From contig NZ_SJPO01000005.1 of the NCBI RefSeq assembly GCF_007859935.1, positions 372,001 to 436,000 of the forward strand: 64,000 bases of DNA, written 5' to 3'. The translations under genes were made by a program, and so were the position numbers. This DNA comes from Posidoniimonas polymericola. Lineage in GTDB: Bacteria > Planctomycetota > Planctomycetia > Pirellulales > Lacipirellulaceae. The notes beneath the pieces were generated by a model, which saw nothing but the letters and a program-made list of their open reading frames with translations, did not search any database and was not told the DNA's origin. Below are positions 9,262 through 17,720 of the stretch, piece by piece; within the stretch, counting starts at the first letter, position 1; each line of letters starts with the position of its first letter.

Positions 9262-9306
9262 CTGGGGAGCCGATACGCTCCCCAGGCGGGCCGTCCGCTG
9301 CGGCCC
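9262..9306 (+). other. Two adjacent strong hairpins in the gene-free stretch before rpmG
   Basis: CTGGGGAGC (9262-9270) pairs perfectly with GCTCCCCAG (9277-9285). It is followed at once by GGGCCG (9288-9293) pairing with CGGCCC (9301-9306). A short T-run (TTTTT, about 9321) follows about 15 nt later. The stretch 9152-9501 holds no credible gene. The pair could be a terminator for the riboswitch transcript or a leader structure for rpmG; sequence alone does not decide. Confidence 0.45.
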
Positions 9307-9501
9307 TGCCCCGCCGAGCCCGCTTTTTGCCCGGCAGATTGGGCCTTTTTCGCCGGCCCGCTGTCCGCTAGACTGTGTGATTCGAAATCCCCCGGCCGCG
9401 GCGACTTGCGCCGTGCCGGTTTGGCAGTTAGCGAGAGCGTCTCCCGTATCCGCCCGCCGGCAGACCAGCCTTGGCGGGCAACCGAAGCGAGCAAACCGAT
9501 C

Positions 9502-9678
9502 ATGGCCAAGAGCACTGGCAAGAGGAAGAAGAAGGTCGAGTCCGTGTTCCTCGTCTGCGAGGAGACCGGCGACTACAACTACACCGTGCGTCGCAAGCTC
9601 GGCGGGGAGAAGCTGAAGCTGAAGAAGTTCTGCCCGCGTCTGCAGCGGCACACGATCCACAACGAGAAGAAGAAGTAG
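9502..9678 (+). CDS. rpmG: Large ribosomal subunit protein bL33
   Basis: 58 residues of the L33 family: a basic N-terminus (MAKSTGKRKKK), 'VFLVCEETGDYNYTVRRK', then 'LKLKKFCPRLQRHTIHNE'. Zinc-binding L33 proteins carry two CxxC pairs; here only one Cys remains at each position (VCEE, FCPR), so this is a C-minus, probably non-zinc form. It is a component of the 50S subunit. The longer in-frame reading from 9154 is not conserved. recJ follows 115 bp downstream. Confidence 0.95.
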   Translation: MAKSTGKRKKKVESVFLVCEETGDYNYTVRRKLGGEKLKLKKFCPRLQRHTIHNEKKK

Positions 9679-9793
9679 CAGCCGCCGGCCCGGCTGCTGC
9701 TGGGCGCGGATGGTGCTCTCCTTCTCGTTCGTCGCCTGTGGCCGATTGGCTGCGCGTGGCGGTCTTCTGTCGCGTCACTCCATCAGGGATGAG

Positions 9794-11665
9794 ATGGCCA
9801 AGCGCTGGCGAATCGCGACCCCGGATCCCGATCGCGCCGAGGCCCTGCAGCGCTCCGCCGGCGTCCCGCCGATCGTGGCCCGCCTGCTGGTGGCCCGCGG
9901 CATCTACTCCCCGGACGAGGCGCAGCAGTTCCTCGACCCGAAGCTGAGCGGCCTCCGCGACCCGGAAGAGCTGCCCGGCGTCACGGCCGCGGCCGACCTG
10001 CTGCACCGCGCGATCACCGACAAGCAGCCGATTGTCGTCTACGGCGACTACGACGCCGACGGCATGACCTCCACGGCGATCATGGTCAGGTGCCTCCGCC
10101 TGACCGGGGCCCCGGTCAGCTTCTACGTGCCGCACCGCCTGGAAGAAGGCTACGGCATGAACGTCGAAGCCCTCCAGCGGCTCGCCGCCGACGGGGCCAA
10201 GGTCGTGGTGACGGTCGACAACGGCATCGCCAGCCTCGTGGAGGCCGACGCCGCCCGCGAGCTCGGGCTGACGCTGATCGTCACCGACCACCACCAGATG
10301 GCCGACCGCCTGCCCGACGCGGCCGCCATTGTGCACCCGGCCCTGCCGGGGCACGACTACCCGTTCGCCGGGCTGTGCGGCGCGGCGGTCGCCTTCAAGC
10401 TCGCCTGGGCCGTCTGCCAGCGCGTCAGCGACGCCAAGCGGGTCAGCGAGCCGATGCGGCGGTTCCTGCTGCAGGCAGTCGGGCTCGCCGCGATCGGCAC
10501 GGTCGCCGACGTCGTGCCGTTGGTCGACGAGAACCGCATCCTGGTCCGCTACGGCCTGGGCGCGCTGCGTCAGCACCAGCTCCCCGGCATCGCCGAGCTG
10601 GAGCGGGTCGCCAAGAGCGCCGACAAGCCGGCGCTCGGCGGCGAGGACATCGGCTTCTCGCTCGCGCCGCGGCTCAACGCCGCCGGCCGCATGGGCCAGG
10701 CCGACCTGGCGGTCGAGCTGCTCACGACCGACTCCAAAGAGCGGGCGCACGAGCTGGCCGACTACCTCGACGAGCTCAACCAGACGCGGCAGTCGCTCGA
10801 GCGGAGCGTGCTGCTGTCGGCCCGCAAGCAGGCCAAGAAGTACCTCACCGGCAAGTCGACGCCCGCCCTCGTGCTGGCCGACCGCGACTGGCACCCCGGC
10901 ATCATCGGCATCGTCGCCGGCAAGCTGGCCGAGCAGTACTGCCTGCCGGTGGTGATGATCGCCCTCGACAAGCTGGGGACCAAGCCGGGCATCGGCTCGG
11001 GGCGGACCGCGCCCGGCTTCAACCTCGGCGAGGCGTTCGCCGCGTGCCGCCAGCACCTGGCGAGCTGCGGCGGGCACGCCGCGGCGGCCGGCCTGAAGAT
11101 CGAAGAGCAGAACCTCGACGCGTTCCGCATCGACTTCTGCGCCCACGCCGAGGCCCAACTCGGCGGCGCCGAGCGCGTCGGCGAGGTGCTGATCGACGCC
11201 GAGGCGCCCCTCTCCGCCCTGACCCACCAGACCGTCAGCCAGATCGAGCAGCTCGCGCCATTCGGCCAGGGCAACGCCCGGCCAACCCTCTGCACTTCCG
11301 ACGTCCGGCTCGCCGGGCCGCCGCGGCGGATGGGGGGCGCGGGGCGGCACCTGTCGCTCGAGCTCGAGCAGGCCGGCGTCAAGCTGCGGGCCGTGGCCTT
11401 TGGCGCCGGCGACCGCGAAGAAGAGCTGCTGCGGATCGACGGGCTGCTGTCGATCGCGTTCCGCCCGGTGATCAACACCTTCCGCGGCTGGGCCAAGGTC
11501 GAGATGCACCTAGAGGACTGGCGGGCGCAAGAAACGCCCGCCGCAGGCTCGCCAAACGCAGAGCCGCCAAACGCAGCAATGCCCGCCGCAGAGATGCCAG
11601 CCGCAGAGATGCCAGCCACGGAGGCCGGTGACAGCCAGACTCAGGACAGCTTCCTGTCGAGCTGA
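9794..11665 (+). CDS. recJ: Single-stranded-DNA-specific exonuclease RecJ
   Basis: 623 residues from the ATG at 9794. The DHH phosphoesterase motifs are present: 'VVYGDYDADGMTSTAIM' (motif I), 'VVTVDNGIASL', 'IVTDHHQMAD' (DHH motif, about residue 165) and 'AAIGTVADVVPL'. The DHHA1 domain follows with 'ASCGGHAAAAGLKI', and then the C-terminal OB-fold ('QLAPFGQGNARPTL'). It degrades ssDNA 5' to 3' in recombination and mismatch repair. The last 40 residues form a species-specific tail with repeated PAAEMPAAEMP units encoded by an imperfect tandem repeat (about 11575-11625). The 3' end overlaps the convergent DUF3754 gene by 25 bp. Confidence 0.95.
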   Translation: MAKRWRIATPDPDRAEALQRSAGVPPIVARLLVARGIYSPDEAQQFLDPKLSGLRDPEELPGVTAAADLLHRAITDKQPIVVYGDYDADGMTSTAIMVRCLRLTGAPVSFYVPHRLEEGYGMNVEALQRLAADGAKVVVTVDNGIASLVEADAARELGLTLIVTDHHQMADRLPDAAAIVHPALPGHDYPFAGLCGAAVAFKLAWAVCQRVSDAKRVSEPMRRFLLQAVGLAAIGTVADVVPLVDENRILVRYGLGALRQHQLPGIAELERVAKSADKPALGGEDIGFSLAPRLNAAGRMGQADLAVELLTTDSKERAHELADYLDELNQTRQSLERSVLLSARKQAKKYLTGKSTPALVLADRDWHPGIIGIVAGKLAEQYCLPVVMIALDKLGTKPGIGSGRTAPGFNLGEAFAACRQHLASCGGHAAAAGLKIEEQNLDAFRIDFCAHAEAQLGGAERVGEVLIDAEAPLSALTHQTVSQIEQLAPFGQGNARPTLCTSDVRLAGPPRRMGGAGRHLSLELEQAGVKLRAVAFGAGDREEELLRIDGLLSIAFRPVINTFRGWAKVEMHLEDWRAQETPAAGSPNAEPPNAAMPAAEMPAAEMPATEAGDSQTQDSFLSS

Positions 11666-13086
11666 GCGGCGTCGCGCTGAACGGCGCCATTCTGATCCGC
11701 GAAGTGCGGCCGCGCGGCATTCGCCGGCGGCTCCTCGCCGACGAACAGCCGGATCGCCTCGGCGTGGTAGTTGCTCGAACGCTGCTCCCGCCGGTGGTCC
11801 TCCAGCCGCAAGAGCGCGTCCCGCGGCGCACAAACGACCCCGCTCCCCGGCTGCCGCCAGAGGTCCAGCCGCGTCAGGGTCTCAACCGCGTCGGGCAGGT
11901 CGAAGTCGATCTCTACGCCGAGCTTCTCTGCCAGGTAATCTTCGATGCGTTCACCTAGGCCCGCGGATGACTCCAAAACGACTCCCGCAGTTTTCTTGCT
12001 TACCCCCTCACCTAGCCTCTCCCCCCTTGGGGGAGAGGGATTGGCAGAGGAAGTCGTTTTGAAGTCAGCCGCTACGCTGGCGTGCGCCGCGGACTCGAGC
12101 GAGAACGCGTAGCCCAGGTACGCCTCCTTCATCTCTTCCTGCTTGACCGACGAGATCAGCAGCTGCAGTGCGCTGGCGTTGTTGCCCAGGTTCTGGAAGT
12201 AGAGCCGCTGGGTCCGCCGCCAGTTGCGGCTCGTCTTGGCGTTCTTGTAGCCGAAGAAGGTCCGCAGCGCGATCGTCACCACGCCGATCAAAACGATCCA
12301 TAGAATCTGACTGAGCATCGTCAACGCGAGCGCGATCTTGGCGAGCTTCATCGCCATCGCGCCGGCCGCCCCCGCGCCCGAGCCGAACAGCTTGAGCCGG
12401 TCGAGCAGCGTCATGGCGGCCTCGGCGTGCGGCAAGAGCGCCTCGACGTCGTGCTCGGGGATGTCCTTGAACAGCTTGACGAGCACGTCCGAGTCGCCCT
12501 TCAGCTGGGCGATCACCGCCAGCCGCTTGAAGACCGGCGTGGTGGTCTCCTTTCCGCGGACCGGGCAGCGGAGCGTGCGGCGGCGGGCGCGGGTCTCGCC
12601 GTGGCCGCGGACCCACAGCTCGAGCCGCTCGACCCGGTCGGGGTGGATCCGCACCGCGATCCGCGCCGTGCTCGCCCGCTCGACCACCTCGGCGATCTTG
12701 ATGTCGTCGAGCCGTTCAAAGTTTGCCTTGTCGAGAAGATAGGCGAGCTGGCGATGCAGCGTGTCGTACGCCGACTGTTCGGCTTTCGGGTCCGTCGCAG
12801 GCGCGGGACCATCGAAGGTGAGCGTCTCGCAGTCGGGGTTGAACCGCGTGTAGGCGAGCTCGAGCTCGCTGTGGAAGTAGCTCCCCTCCTGCTCGATCAC
12901 CGCCCGGATCGCGTCGAGCGTCTGGCGGAGCTGGGCCTTCTCGACGCCGAACCGCGCGGCGTCGCGCACCAGGCAGTCGGCCAGGTCCTCGGCGCGCGCC
13001 GGCACAAACCGGCGTTCCGGGCGCCAGCAGGGCGCGGGCGGCTGCCCCAACGGGTCCTGACCAAGTGTCTGGTGCATAGCCTCCAT
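11641..13086 (-). CDS. DUF3754 (TMEM143-like) membrane protein
   Basis: About 481 residues from the ATG at 13086 (an ATG three codons later is equally possible). The block 'KLFKDIPEHDVEALLPHAEAAMTLLDRLKL' is characteristic of the DUF3754/TMEM143 family. It is followed by a Gly/Ala-rich stretch and a hydrophobic helix ('LALTMLSQILWIVLIGVVTI'), so the protein is probably membrane-anchored. The family's function is unknown. A foreign-looking segment containing NPSPPRGERLGEG interrupts the region after 'HASVAADFKTT'; it is encoded by a short palindromic repeat (11971-12064) inserted without breaking the frame. The gene is divergent from the secreted protein at 13211. Confidence 0.82.
   Translation of the reverse strand: MEAMHQTLGQDPLGQPPAPCWRPERRFVPARAEDLADCLVRDAARFGVEKAQLRQTLDAIRAVIEQEGSYFHSELELAYTRFNPDCETLTFDGPAPATDPKAEQSAYDTLHRQLAYLLDKANFERLDDIKIAEVVERASTARIAVRIHPDRVERLELWVRGHGETRARRRTLRCPVRGKETTTPVFKRLAVIAQLKGDSDVLVKLFKDIPEHDVEALLPHAEAAMTLLDRLKLFGSGAGAAGAMAMKLAKIALALTMLSQILWIVLIGVVTIALRTFFGYKNAKTSRNWRRTQRLYFQNLGNNASALQLLISSVKQEEMKEAYLGYAFSLESAAHASVAADFKTTSSANPSPPRGERLGEGVSKKTAGVVLESSAGLGERIEDYLAEKLGVEIDFDLPDAVETLTRLDLWRQPGSGVVCAPRDALLRLEDHRREQRSSNYHAEAIRLFVGEEPPANAARPHFADQNGAVQRDAAQLDRKLS
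11971..12064. repeat. Short palindromic repeat (MITE/REP-like) inside a coding region
   Basis: A 94-bp segment is bounded by 13-bp inverted ends that match at 12 of 13 positions (11971-11983 and 12052-12064). It carries a central perfect 9-bp palindrome, CTCTCCCCC/GGGGGAGAG, at 12017-12037. On the minus strand it encodes the in-frame peptide NPSPPRGERLGEG. The same 'PSPPRGERLGEG' reading recurs in unrelated bacterial proteins as the translation of a dispersed intergenic element (recalled, not searched here). No target-site duplication is evident. Confidence 0.7.
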
Positions 13087-13210
13087 CGTATCACACGCGC
13101 CGGGGGCGCGTCCCTGTGGATCGGGCCTGATAGCTGGACTGTTAGCACTGTCGCCGGGCGGTGAGTCGCGTAGAATAAGGCCTCCGTCCCACCGCCTTTG
13201 CCTAAACGCG

Positions 13211-14074
13211 ATGCCCCGCACTAGTCCTACCGGCGTCCTGATCGTGGCGATCCTGCTGACGTCGCCGGGGTGGTCGCGGGGTGAGATGGACTTCCGCCCG
13301 CGGCCGATCGACCGCCTGCCGGCGGCGGATCTCTCGTTGCGTAACCCTGCTCAGAAGCAACTCCCTCCAGGGTATTCGCACGTCGTGCTGGTTGCTTGGC
13401 CCCGGCTCGCCCCCGAACAGGCAGAAAAAACGCCCGGCACGGCCGCCAAGTTTGCCCAGATGTTCGGCTCGGTCATCCTGGCCGGCGTCGAGCAGGACCC
13501 GGCGACCGGCCGCCACCGGCTGGCCCGGGTCGGCATCGGCCACATCGTCCGCGGCGAGGGCTCGGCCCGCATCATCCGGCCGGGCGACGGCGGCCTGTCG
13601 TTCATCGGCAGCCAGGTGCTTTCGTCCGGCGAGAAGGAGCTCGACAAGATCCAGGTCATCGCCCGCTACGACACCGCCGTGCTGCTCGAGTCGCCCGCCG
13701 TGCTGCTGCGGGGCGGCGTGCACCGCGCGATGCGGGTGCGGCACTTCATCTGGACCAGCGCGGCGCAGGGCGGACTCGCCTCGGTCGTGTGGGCAGTCGA
13801 CGACCAAGGCCCGGCCGGCCCGCAGGTAGTCGACCAGCAGTTTGTGCAGCTGCTCAGCGACTCGACCGACGACCGGCTGCTGTCGGTCGACCCAACACAG
13901 TTCTCGTTCATCGGCGCGCCCGGCCCGACCGCCTTCGCGATGGCGCGCCTGCCGGCCGGCGCCCAACTCGCGGCTTCGCCCGAGTTGCTTAGACTCGCGA
14001 CCACGCCACGCTACGACCAACAGACCCTGCCCCTGCTCGCCCAAGCGCTCGCCGCCGCGGTCGCGGGGCAGTAG
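13211..14074 (+). CDS. Secreted hypothetical protein
   Basis: 287 residues. The N-terminus is a signal peptide (about 1-24, 'TGVLIVAILLTSPGWSRG'). The mature region is alpha/beta in character, with no transmembrane helix and no cysteine cluster. Phrases such as 'GIGHIVRGEGSARIIRPGDG' and 'AVLLESPAVLLRGGVHRAMR' are not from any family I recognise. It is probably periplasmic or exported. It is divergent from the DUF3754 gene (starts 124 bp apart, possibly a shared promoter region) and followed by the tandem-repeat region in front of the ABC permease gene. Confidence 0.75.
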   Translation: MPRTSPTGVLIVAILLTSPGWSRGEMDFRPRPIDRLPAADLSLRNPAQKQLPPGYSHVVLVAWPRLAPEQAEKTPGTAAKFAQMFGSVILAGVEQDPATGRHRLARVGIGHIVRGEGSARIIRPGDGGLSFIGSQVLSSGEKELDKIQVIARYDTAVLLESPAVLLRGGVHRAMRVRHFIWTSAAQGGLASVVWAVDDQGPAGPQVVDQQFVQLLSDSTDDRLLSVDPTQFSFIGAPGPTAFAMARLPAGAQLAASPELLRLATTPRYDQQTLPLLAQALAAAVAGQ

Positions 14075-14109
14075 CGAACAAAACAAAAATACATCATCGA
14101 AGAAGATAG

Positions 14110-14263
14110 CCACAAAGAGGCACAAGAAGACACAAAAAAAGAGAGGGCAATCCGCCAACTAAGGCACGCGTCGCCCCCGTTCTTTTTCGTGACCTTTCGT
14201 GACCTTTCGTGACCTTTCGTGACCTTTCGTGACCTTTCGTGACCTTTCGTGCCTTTTCTTGGC
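14110..14263. repeat. 10-bp tandem repeat array within an imperfect inverted repeat
   Basis: Six perfect copies of GACCTTTCGT run from 14191 to 14250, with degenerate copies on both flanks. The whole is bracketed by GCCACAAAGAGGCAC (14110-14124) and GTGCCTTTTCTTGGC (14249-14263), which are inverted copies matching at 12 of 15 positions. The purine-rich strand (CACAAAGAGGCACAAGAAG) resembles a repeat seen between genes in many environmental bacteria. It lies 50 bp upstream of the ABC permease start, and the period equals about one DNA helical turn. It is not a CRISPR array, because there are no spacers. Confidence 0.85.
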
Positions 14264-14313
14264 CATCCCATAACCAGCCGTTTCGGTTCCATAACCACAA
14301 ACCAACAACCGCC

Positions 14314-15441
14314 ATGCGATTCTCTCGACTTGTCACCGCCAATCTGATGGGCCGCCCGGTCCGCTCGCTGCTGACGCTGACCGGCGTCGCCGTAGCGGTC
14401 GGCGCGGTGGTCGCGTTGGTCGGCGTGTCCGACGGGTTCGAGAAGTCGCTGCTCGACGCGTACGAGAGCCGCGGCGTCGACCTCTTGGTGCTGCAGGCCG
14501 GCAAGGTGCAGCAGACCATGAGCGTGCTGCCTGAGTCGCTGGGCGACGAGCTCGCCAAGCTCGACGGCATCGAGTCGTTTGCCCCCGGCCTGACCGACGT
14601 CGTCTCGCTCGGCGACGAGGGCCTGATGGGCGTCACGATCCAGGCGTGGCCGCGGGACAGCCCGCTGCTCGACCAGTTCCAGCTGATCGAGGGCGGCCCG
14701 CTCTCGGAGGCCGGGCCCAAGACCCTGCTGATCGGCCAGTCGCTCTCCACCGCGCTCAAGAAAAAGGCCGGCGACACCATCGAGGTCTACGAGGGCGAGC
14801 CGTTCACCGTCGCCGGCGTGTACGAGTCGTACAACGTGTTCGAGAACGGCGCGATCGTGATGCCGCTGGCCGACCTGCAGGACCTAATGTTCCGCGAGGG
14901 CGAGGTCACCGCCTACACGATCATCGGCAAGCAGCACGACCGGCCGTTCCTCGAGGAACTCGCCGCCCAGATCCGCGCGCTGCAGCCCGGCCTCGAGGTC
15001 GCCCAGACCCGCGACTACGCCGAGAACGCCCCCGAGCTGAAGACCGCCCGGGCGATCGCGTGGCTCACCAGCAGCATCGCCCTGGTCGTCGGCGCGGTCG
15101 GCATCCTCAACACGATGCTGATGGCGGTGTTCGAGCGGACCAAAGAGATCGCGATGATGCGGGCGGTCGGCTGGCGGCGGAGCCGCGTGATGCGTCTGGT
15201 CATGAGCGAGGCCCTGCTGCTGGCGTTCGGCGGCGCCGTGCTAGGCACCCTCGGCGCGATCGTGCTCTTGCGGCTGCTGGCCCAAACCCCCTCCGCCGGC
15301 CGCATCGTCAGCGGCGACATCTCGGGCGAGGTCGTGCTGCAGGGCTTTGTGGTCGCGATGCTGCTGGGGCTGTTGGGCGGGCTGTACCCGGCCTACCGCG
15401 CGGCGCGGCTGACACCGATTGAAGGGTTGCGGCACGAGTAG
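14314..15441 (+). CDS. ABC transporter permease, MacB/FtsX family
   Basis: 375 residues from the ATG at 14314. The N-terminal membrane helix ('LLTLTGVAVAVGAVVALVGV') is followed by an extracytoplasmic MacB-PCD-like domain (about 45-245). The C-terminal FtsX domain has three helices ('WLTSSIALVVGAVGILNTML', 'LMAFGGAVLGTLGAIVLL'-type, and 'GFVVAMLLGLLGGLYPAYRA'). The phrases 'FERTKEIAMMRAVGWRR' and 'YPAYRAARLTPIEGLRHE' are diagnostic of the family. Such permeases work with a separate ATPase in lipoprotein or peptide export; no ATPase gene lies beside it in this window, so its partner must be elsewhere. The start lies just after the 10-bp repeat array. Confidence 0.93.
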   Translation: MRFSRLVTANLMGRPVRSLLTLTGVAVAVGAVVALVGVSDGFEKSLLDAYESRGVDLLVLQAGKVQQTMSVLPESLGDELAKLDGIESFAPGLTDVVSLGDEGLMGVTIQAWPRDSPLLDQFQLIEGGPLSEAGPKTLLIGQSLSTALKKKAGDTIEVYEGEPFTVAGVYESYNVFENGAIVMPLADLQDLMFREGEVTAYTIIGKQHDRPFLEELAAQIRALQPGLEVAQTRDYAENAPELKTARAIAWLTSSIALVVGAVGILNTMLMAVFERTKEIAMMRAVGWRRSRVMRLVMSEALLLAFGGAVLGTLGAIVLLRLLAQTPSAGRIVSGDISGEVVLQGFVVAMLLGLLGGLYPAYRAARLTPIEGLRHE

Positions 15442-15537
15442 AGGGCGGTAGCTTTTCTCCGTAGTAGAATGAGCTAGGTACCGCCACCGCGTTGGTTTGG
15501 CCAGCCAACAACCTCCGGCAGAGTTTGGAACACTCTT

Positions 15538-16461
15538 TTGATACCTTTCTCCGTCACGATCGTCGATCGCCGCAAGGCTGATCAATTCGAGCCGCTCGGT
15601 AGCAAGCCGAAATTCTGGTTCCGCGACGGCGAGCGTCGGCTGATGTTCAAGGCGGACGACCGAGGAACCGGAGAGGACTGGGCCGAGGTCGTCGCATGCG
15701 AATTGTGCAAGCTGGTCGGCCTACCGCACGTCCATTACGATCTAGCGGCCGAAGGTGCAGGCGACCAGACAAGCCTCCCGGGCGTGATATGCGAGAACAT
15801 GGCGCCTCCACCCAAGTCATTGGTGCTTGGCAACCAGTTGCTTCTGGCTGCAGACGGTACCTATCCGATGGAACAGCGATTCAAGGTCAGTCAACACACG
15901 GTCGAAATGGTCGCCAAGTGCTTGTCGACGCTTTGGCCTCCCGAAGAAGACCTCTGCAAACGCTGCCCCAGTCTAAACCGCGGGAACGCTCTGGACTTCT
16001 TTGTGGGCTATGCCCTCTTGGACGCCTGGATTGCCAATCAGGATCGACATCACGAGAACTGGGCCGCCGTCTGGACTGGTGAACGAATGCGGCTGGCGCC
16101 GACTTTCGATCACGGAGCAGCCCTTGCGAGAAACCTCACCGACAGCGAGCGTCGCGAGCGACTGTCCACGAGGGACCGCAACCGTACGATCAAGGCGTTC
16201 GCGCGTCGGGCCCGGTCGGCCTTCTACGCCAACGAGACCGATAAGAAGGCCCTTTCCACGCTCGACGCTTTCCTTGCCTTTGGAATCCTCTCCCCTAAAG
16301 CTAGTAACGCTTGGCTCGAGCGGGTATTGGCCGTTGGGACCAATGAGTTGTCAGCTATACTTGACCGAGTACCAAGTAGTCGGATCTCTGATGTAGGCCG
16401 CGAGTTCACACTGGCCCTGTTGCTGGAGAACCAGCAACGGCTGAGGGAAGCCAACCCATGA
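15538..16461 (+). CDS. HipA-like (PI3/4-kinase fold) protein kinase
   Basis: 307 residues from a TTG start at 15538, with GGAA about 8 nt upstream. The ATP-binding lysine is likely in 'RRLMFKADDRGTGEDWAEVV' (about residue 39), followed by 'CELCKLVGLPHVHYDLA'. The catalytic loop 'ANQDRHHENWAAVW' (about 165-178, with Asp, Arg, His and Asn in place) and the metal-binding 'LAPTFDHGAAL' match the HipA/CtkA-like kinase group, so it looks active. It lacks the HipB-type antitoxin neighbour; instead its stop overlaps the start of a HIRAN protein gene by 4 bp (ATGA). Base composition is lower in GC than the surroundings, which suggests horizontal acquisition. A toxin, stress or defence role is an inference. 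Confidence 0.82.
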   Translation: MIPFSVTIVDRRKADQFEPLGSKPKFWFRDGERRLMFKADDRGTGEDWAEVVACELCKLVGLPHVHYDLAAEGAGDQTSLPGVICENMAPPPKSLVLGNQLLLAADGTYPMEQRFKVSQHTVEMVAKCLSTLWPPEEDLCKRCPSLNRGNALDFFVGYALLDAWIANQDRHHENWAAVWTGERMRLAPTFDHGAALARNLTDSERRERLSTRDRNRTIKAFARRARSAFYANETDKKALSTLDAFLAFGILSPKASNAWLERVLAVGTNELSAILDRVPSSRISDVGREFTLALLLENQQRLREANP

Positions 16462-17213
16462 ATGCACTATTTGTCGCGTGGCGACCGAAAAAAGCGAGCA
16501 GCGGCTGGCGCCCGGTCGGCCGGCTAATCTATGAAAATGGCCTCTACCGATTCTGCTACACCCAGGGAGCACGGCAGGAGGGATTCCGGCCATTCGCCGG
16601 AATGGAGCTACTCGATCGCGTGTATGAATCGGAGTCCCTATTCCCAATCTTCGCCAACCGCTTACTTCCATCATCACGCCCGGAGTATGAGGAATACCTA
16701 CGTTGGAGCGGTTTCGATCCAGCTCACCCCCCAGAGCCAATTGTTGTACTCGGCGTGACTGAGGGCATTCGAAAGACAGACGCTGTCGAGGTATTTCCAT
16801 GCCCAACCCCTGATACTGAAGGATGCTACCTCAATCGCTTCTTTCTCCACGGAATCCGTTGGATGGATCATTTGGCGTCCGAGCGTTTGGAGACGGTACG
16901 TCCAGGCGATCGCTTGTACCTAATGCTTGATCTGCAGAATCATTCCGATCCACAAGCCGTCGCGGTGCGAACAGAGCACCCCAGCGCTATGGTGGGCTAC
17001 GTTCCACGCTACCTCGCCAGAGATGTATGGTCGCTAATGCGTGAGTGTGAGATTGATTGGATCGAGCTCTCTGTCGAACGAGTCAACCTGCGAGCACCCA
17101 CGCAGAACCGCCTACTGTGCCGAATGAAGGCGTGTTGGCCAGATGGCTTCCAGCCGTGCGACGGCGAGGAGTTCGTTCCCATTCCGGCGGGCGTGACTGC
17201 GCGGTGCGGCTAG
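16458..17213 (+). CDS. HIRAN-domain protein paired with HipA-like kinase
   Basis: 251 residues. The C-terminal half (about 124-235) shows HIRAN features: 'NRFFLHGIRWMDHL', 'GDRLYLMLDLQNHSDPQAVA' and 'MVGYVPRYLARDV'. The HIRAN fold, known from HLTF, binds DNA 3' ends; stand-alone bacterial versions occur beside kinases and repair genes. The N-terminal half ('WRPVGRLIYENGLYRFCYTQ', 'FRPFAGMELLDRVYESESLFP') resembles the HipA N-terminal subdomain, so the kinase and this protein may be a split and expanded HipA-like unit. The ATGA overlap with the kinase gene implies coupled translation. GC content in sampled lines is about 50-58%, against about 65% in flanking genes. Confidence 0.75.
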   Translation: MNALFVAWRPKKASSGWRPVGRLIYENGLYRFCYTQGARQEGFRPFAGMELLDRVYESESLFPIFANRLLPSSRPEYEEYLRWSGFDPAHPPEPIVVLGVTEGIRKTDAVEVFPCPTPDTEGCYLNRFFLHGIRWMDHLASERLETVRPGDRLYLMLDLQNHSDPQAVAVRTEHPSAMVGYVPRYLARDVWSLMRECEIDWIELSVERVNLRAPTQNRLLCRMKACWPDGFQPCDGEEFVPIPAGVTARCG

Positions 17214-17396
17214 AGACAGCCAACCGACACACGTTGCAACTAGTGCAATACGTGCCTGGCTGGGCAGCGTTTCCGCTCGTTCGAACCATTGTCGGCAGGC
17301 GCAGCCCAAGAGGCAGTCCAGGTTCGAGAATCGCTTGCGTGTCGAACGCTTCTTGTCGCCAGCGAGCCCGACGCCGACACCCACTAGGTCAATCGC

Positions 17397-17720
17397 TCAA
17401 CGCGATTCGATGTCCTCGCCACCGCCGTTGTTCTCGCGCGGCGGATCCGCTTGGGCGGCAGGGCGTGGGAATCGGAACTCGGGCCCCGGTGCGTAGGACT
17501 GCACGTCGTCGCTCAAGTCGTCCGGCGGGTCGGACGGCCCGGCGTCGAGCAGATAATACGGGGTTGCGAGGGTCTGGGGTGCGTCGTCTCGGCGGAGCCA
17601 TTGAACGACGCTTGGGCCGGCCCAGACCGCGCCCGTCCCGAGGGCAATCAGCAGCAGCCAGACTTCATTCACTCGGAACCGCGGCGCCTTCCGCGGCTGC
17701 TTGCCGCTTTGCATCATCAT
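17397..17720 (-). CDS. Small single-pass membrane protein, unknown
   Basis: 107 residues from the ATG at 17720, which has GGAAAGG about 9 nt upstream (two further in-frame ATGs follow directly). A basic N-terminus (KQPRKAPRFR) precedes one hydrophobic helix (about 22-42, 'VWLLLIALGTGAVWAGPSVV') and an acidic, Pro-rich tail of about 60 residues. This is the topology of a type II anchor with an extracytoplasmic disordered tail. No family is recognised. The extended reading to 17927 has no conserved features. Confidence 0.6.
   Translation of the reverse strand: MMMQSGKQPRKAPRFRVNEVWLLLIALGTGAVWAGPSVVQWLRRDDAPQTLATPYYLLDAGPSDPPDDLSDDVQSYAPGPEFRFPRPAAQADPPRENNGGGEDIESR

Noticed and set aside
9500-11509. 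Minus-strand frame of 669 codons opposite rpmG and recJ
   Set aside because: recJ and rpmG on the plus strand have clear family motifs; the antisense frame has none.
14191-14250. Possible CRISPR array
   Set aside because: The repeat is only 10 bp and contiguous, without spacers, and no cas genes are nearby.
15538-17213. Classical HipBA toxin-antitoxin pair
   Set aside because: No HipB-type helix-turn-helix antitoxin gene is adjacent; the partner is a HIRAN-domain protein.
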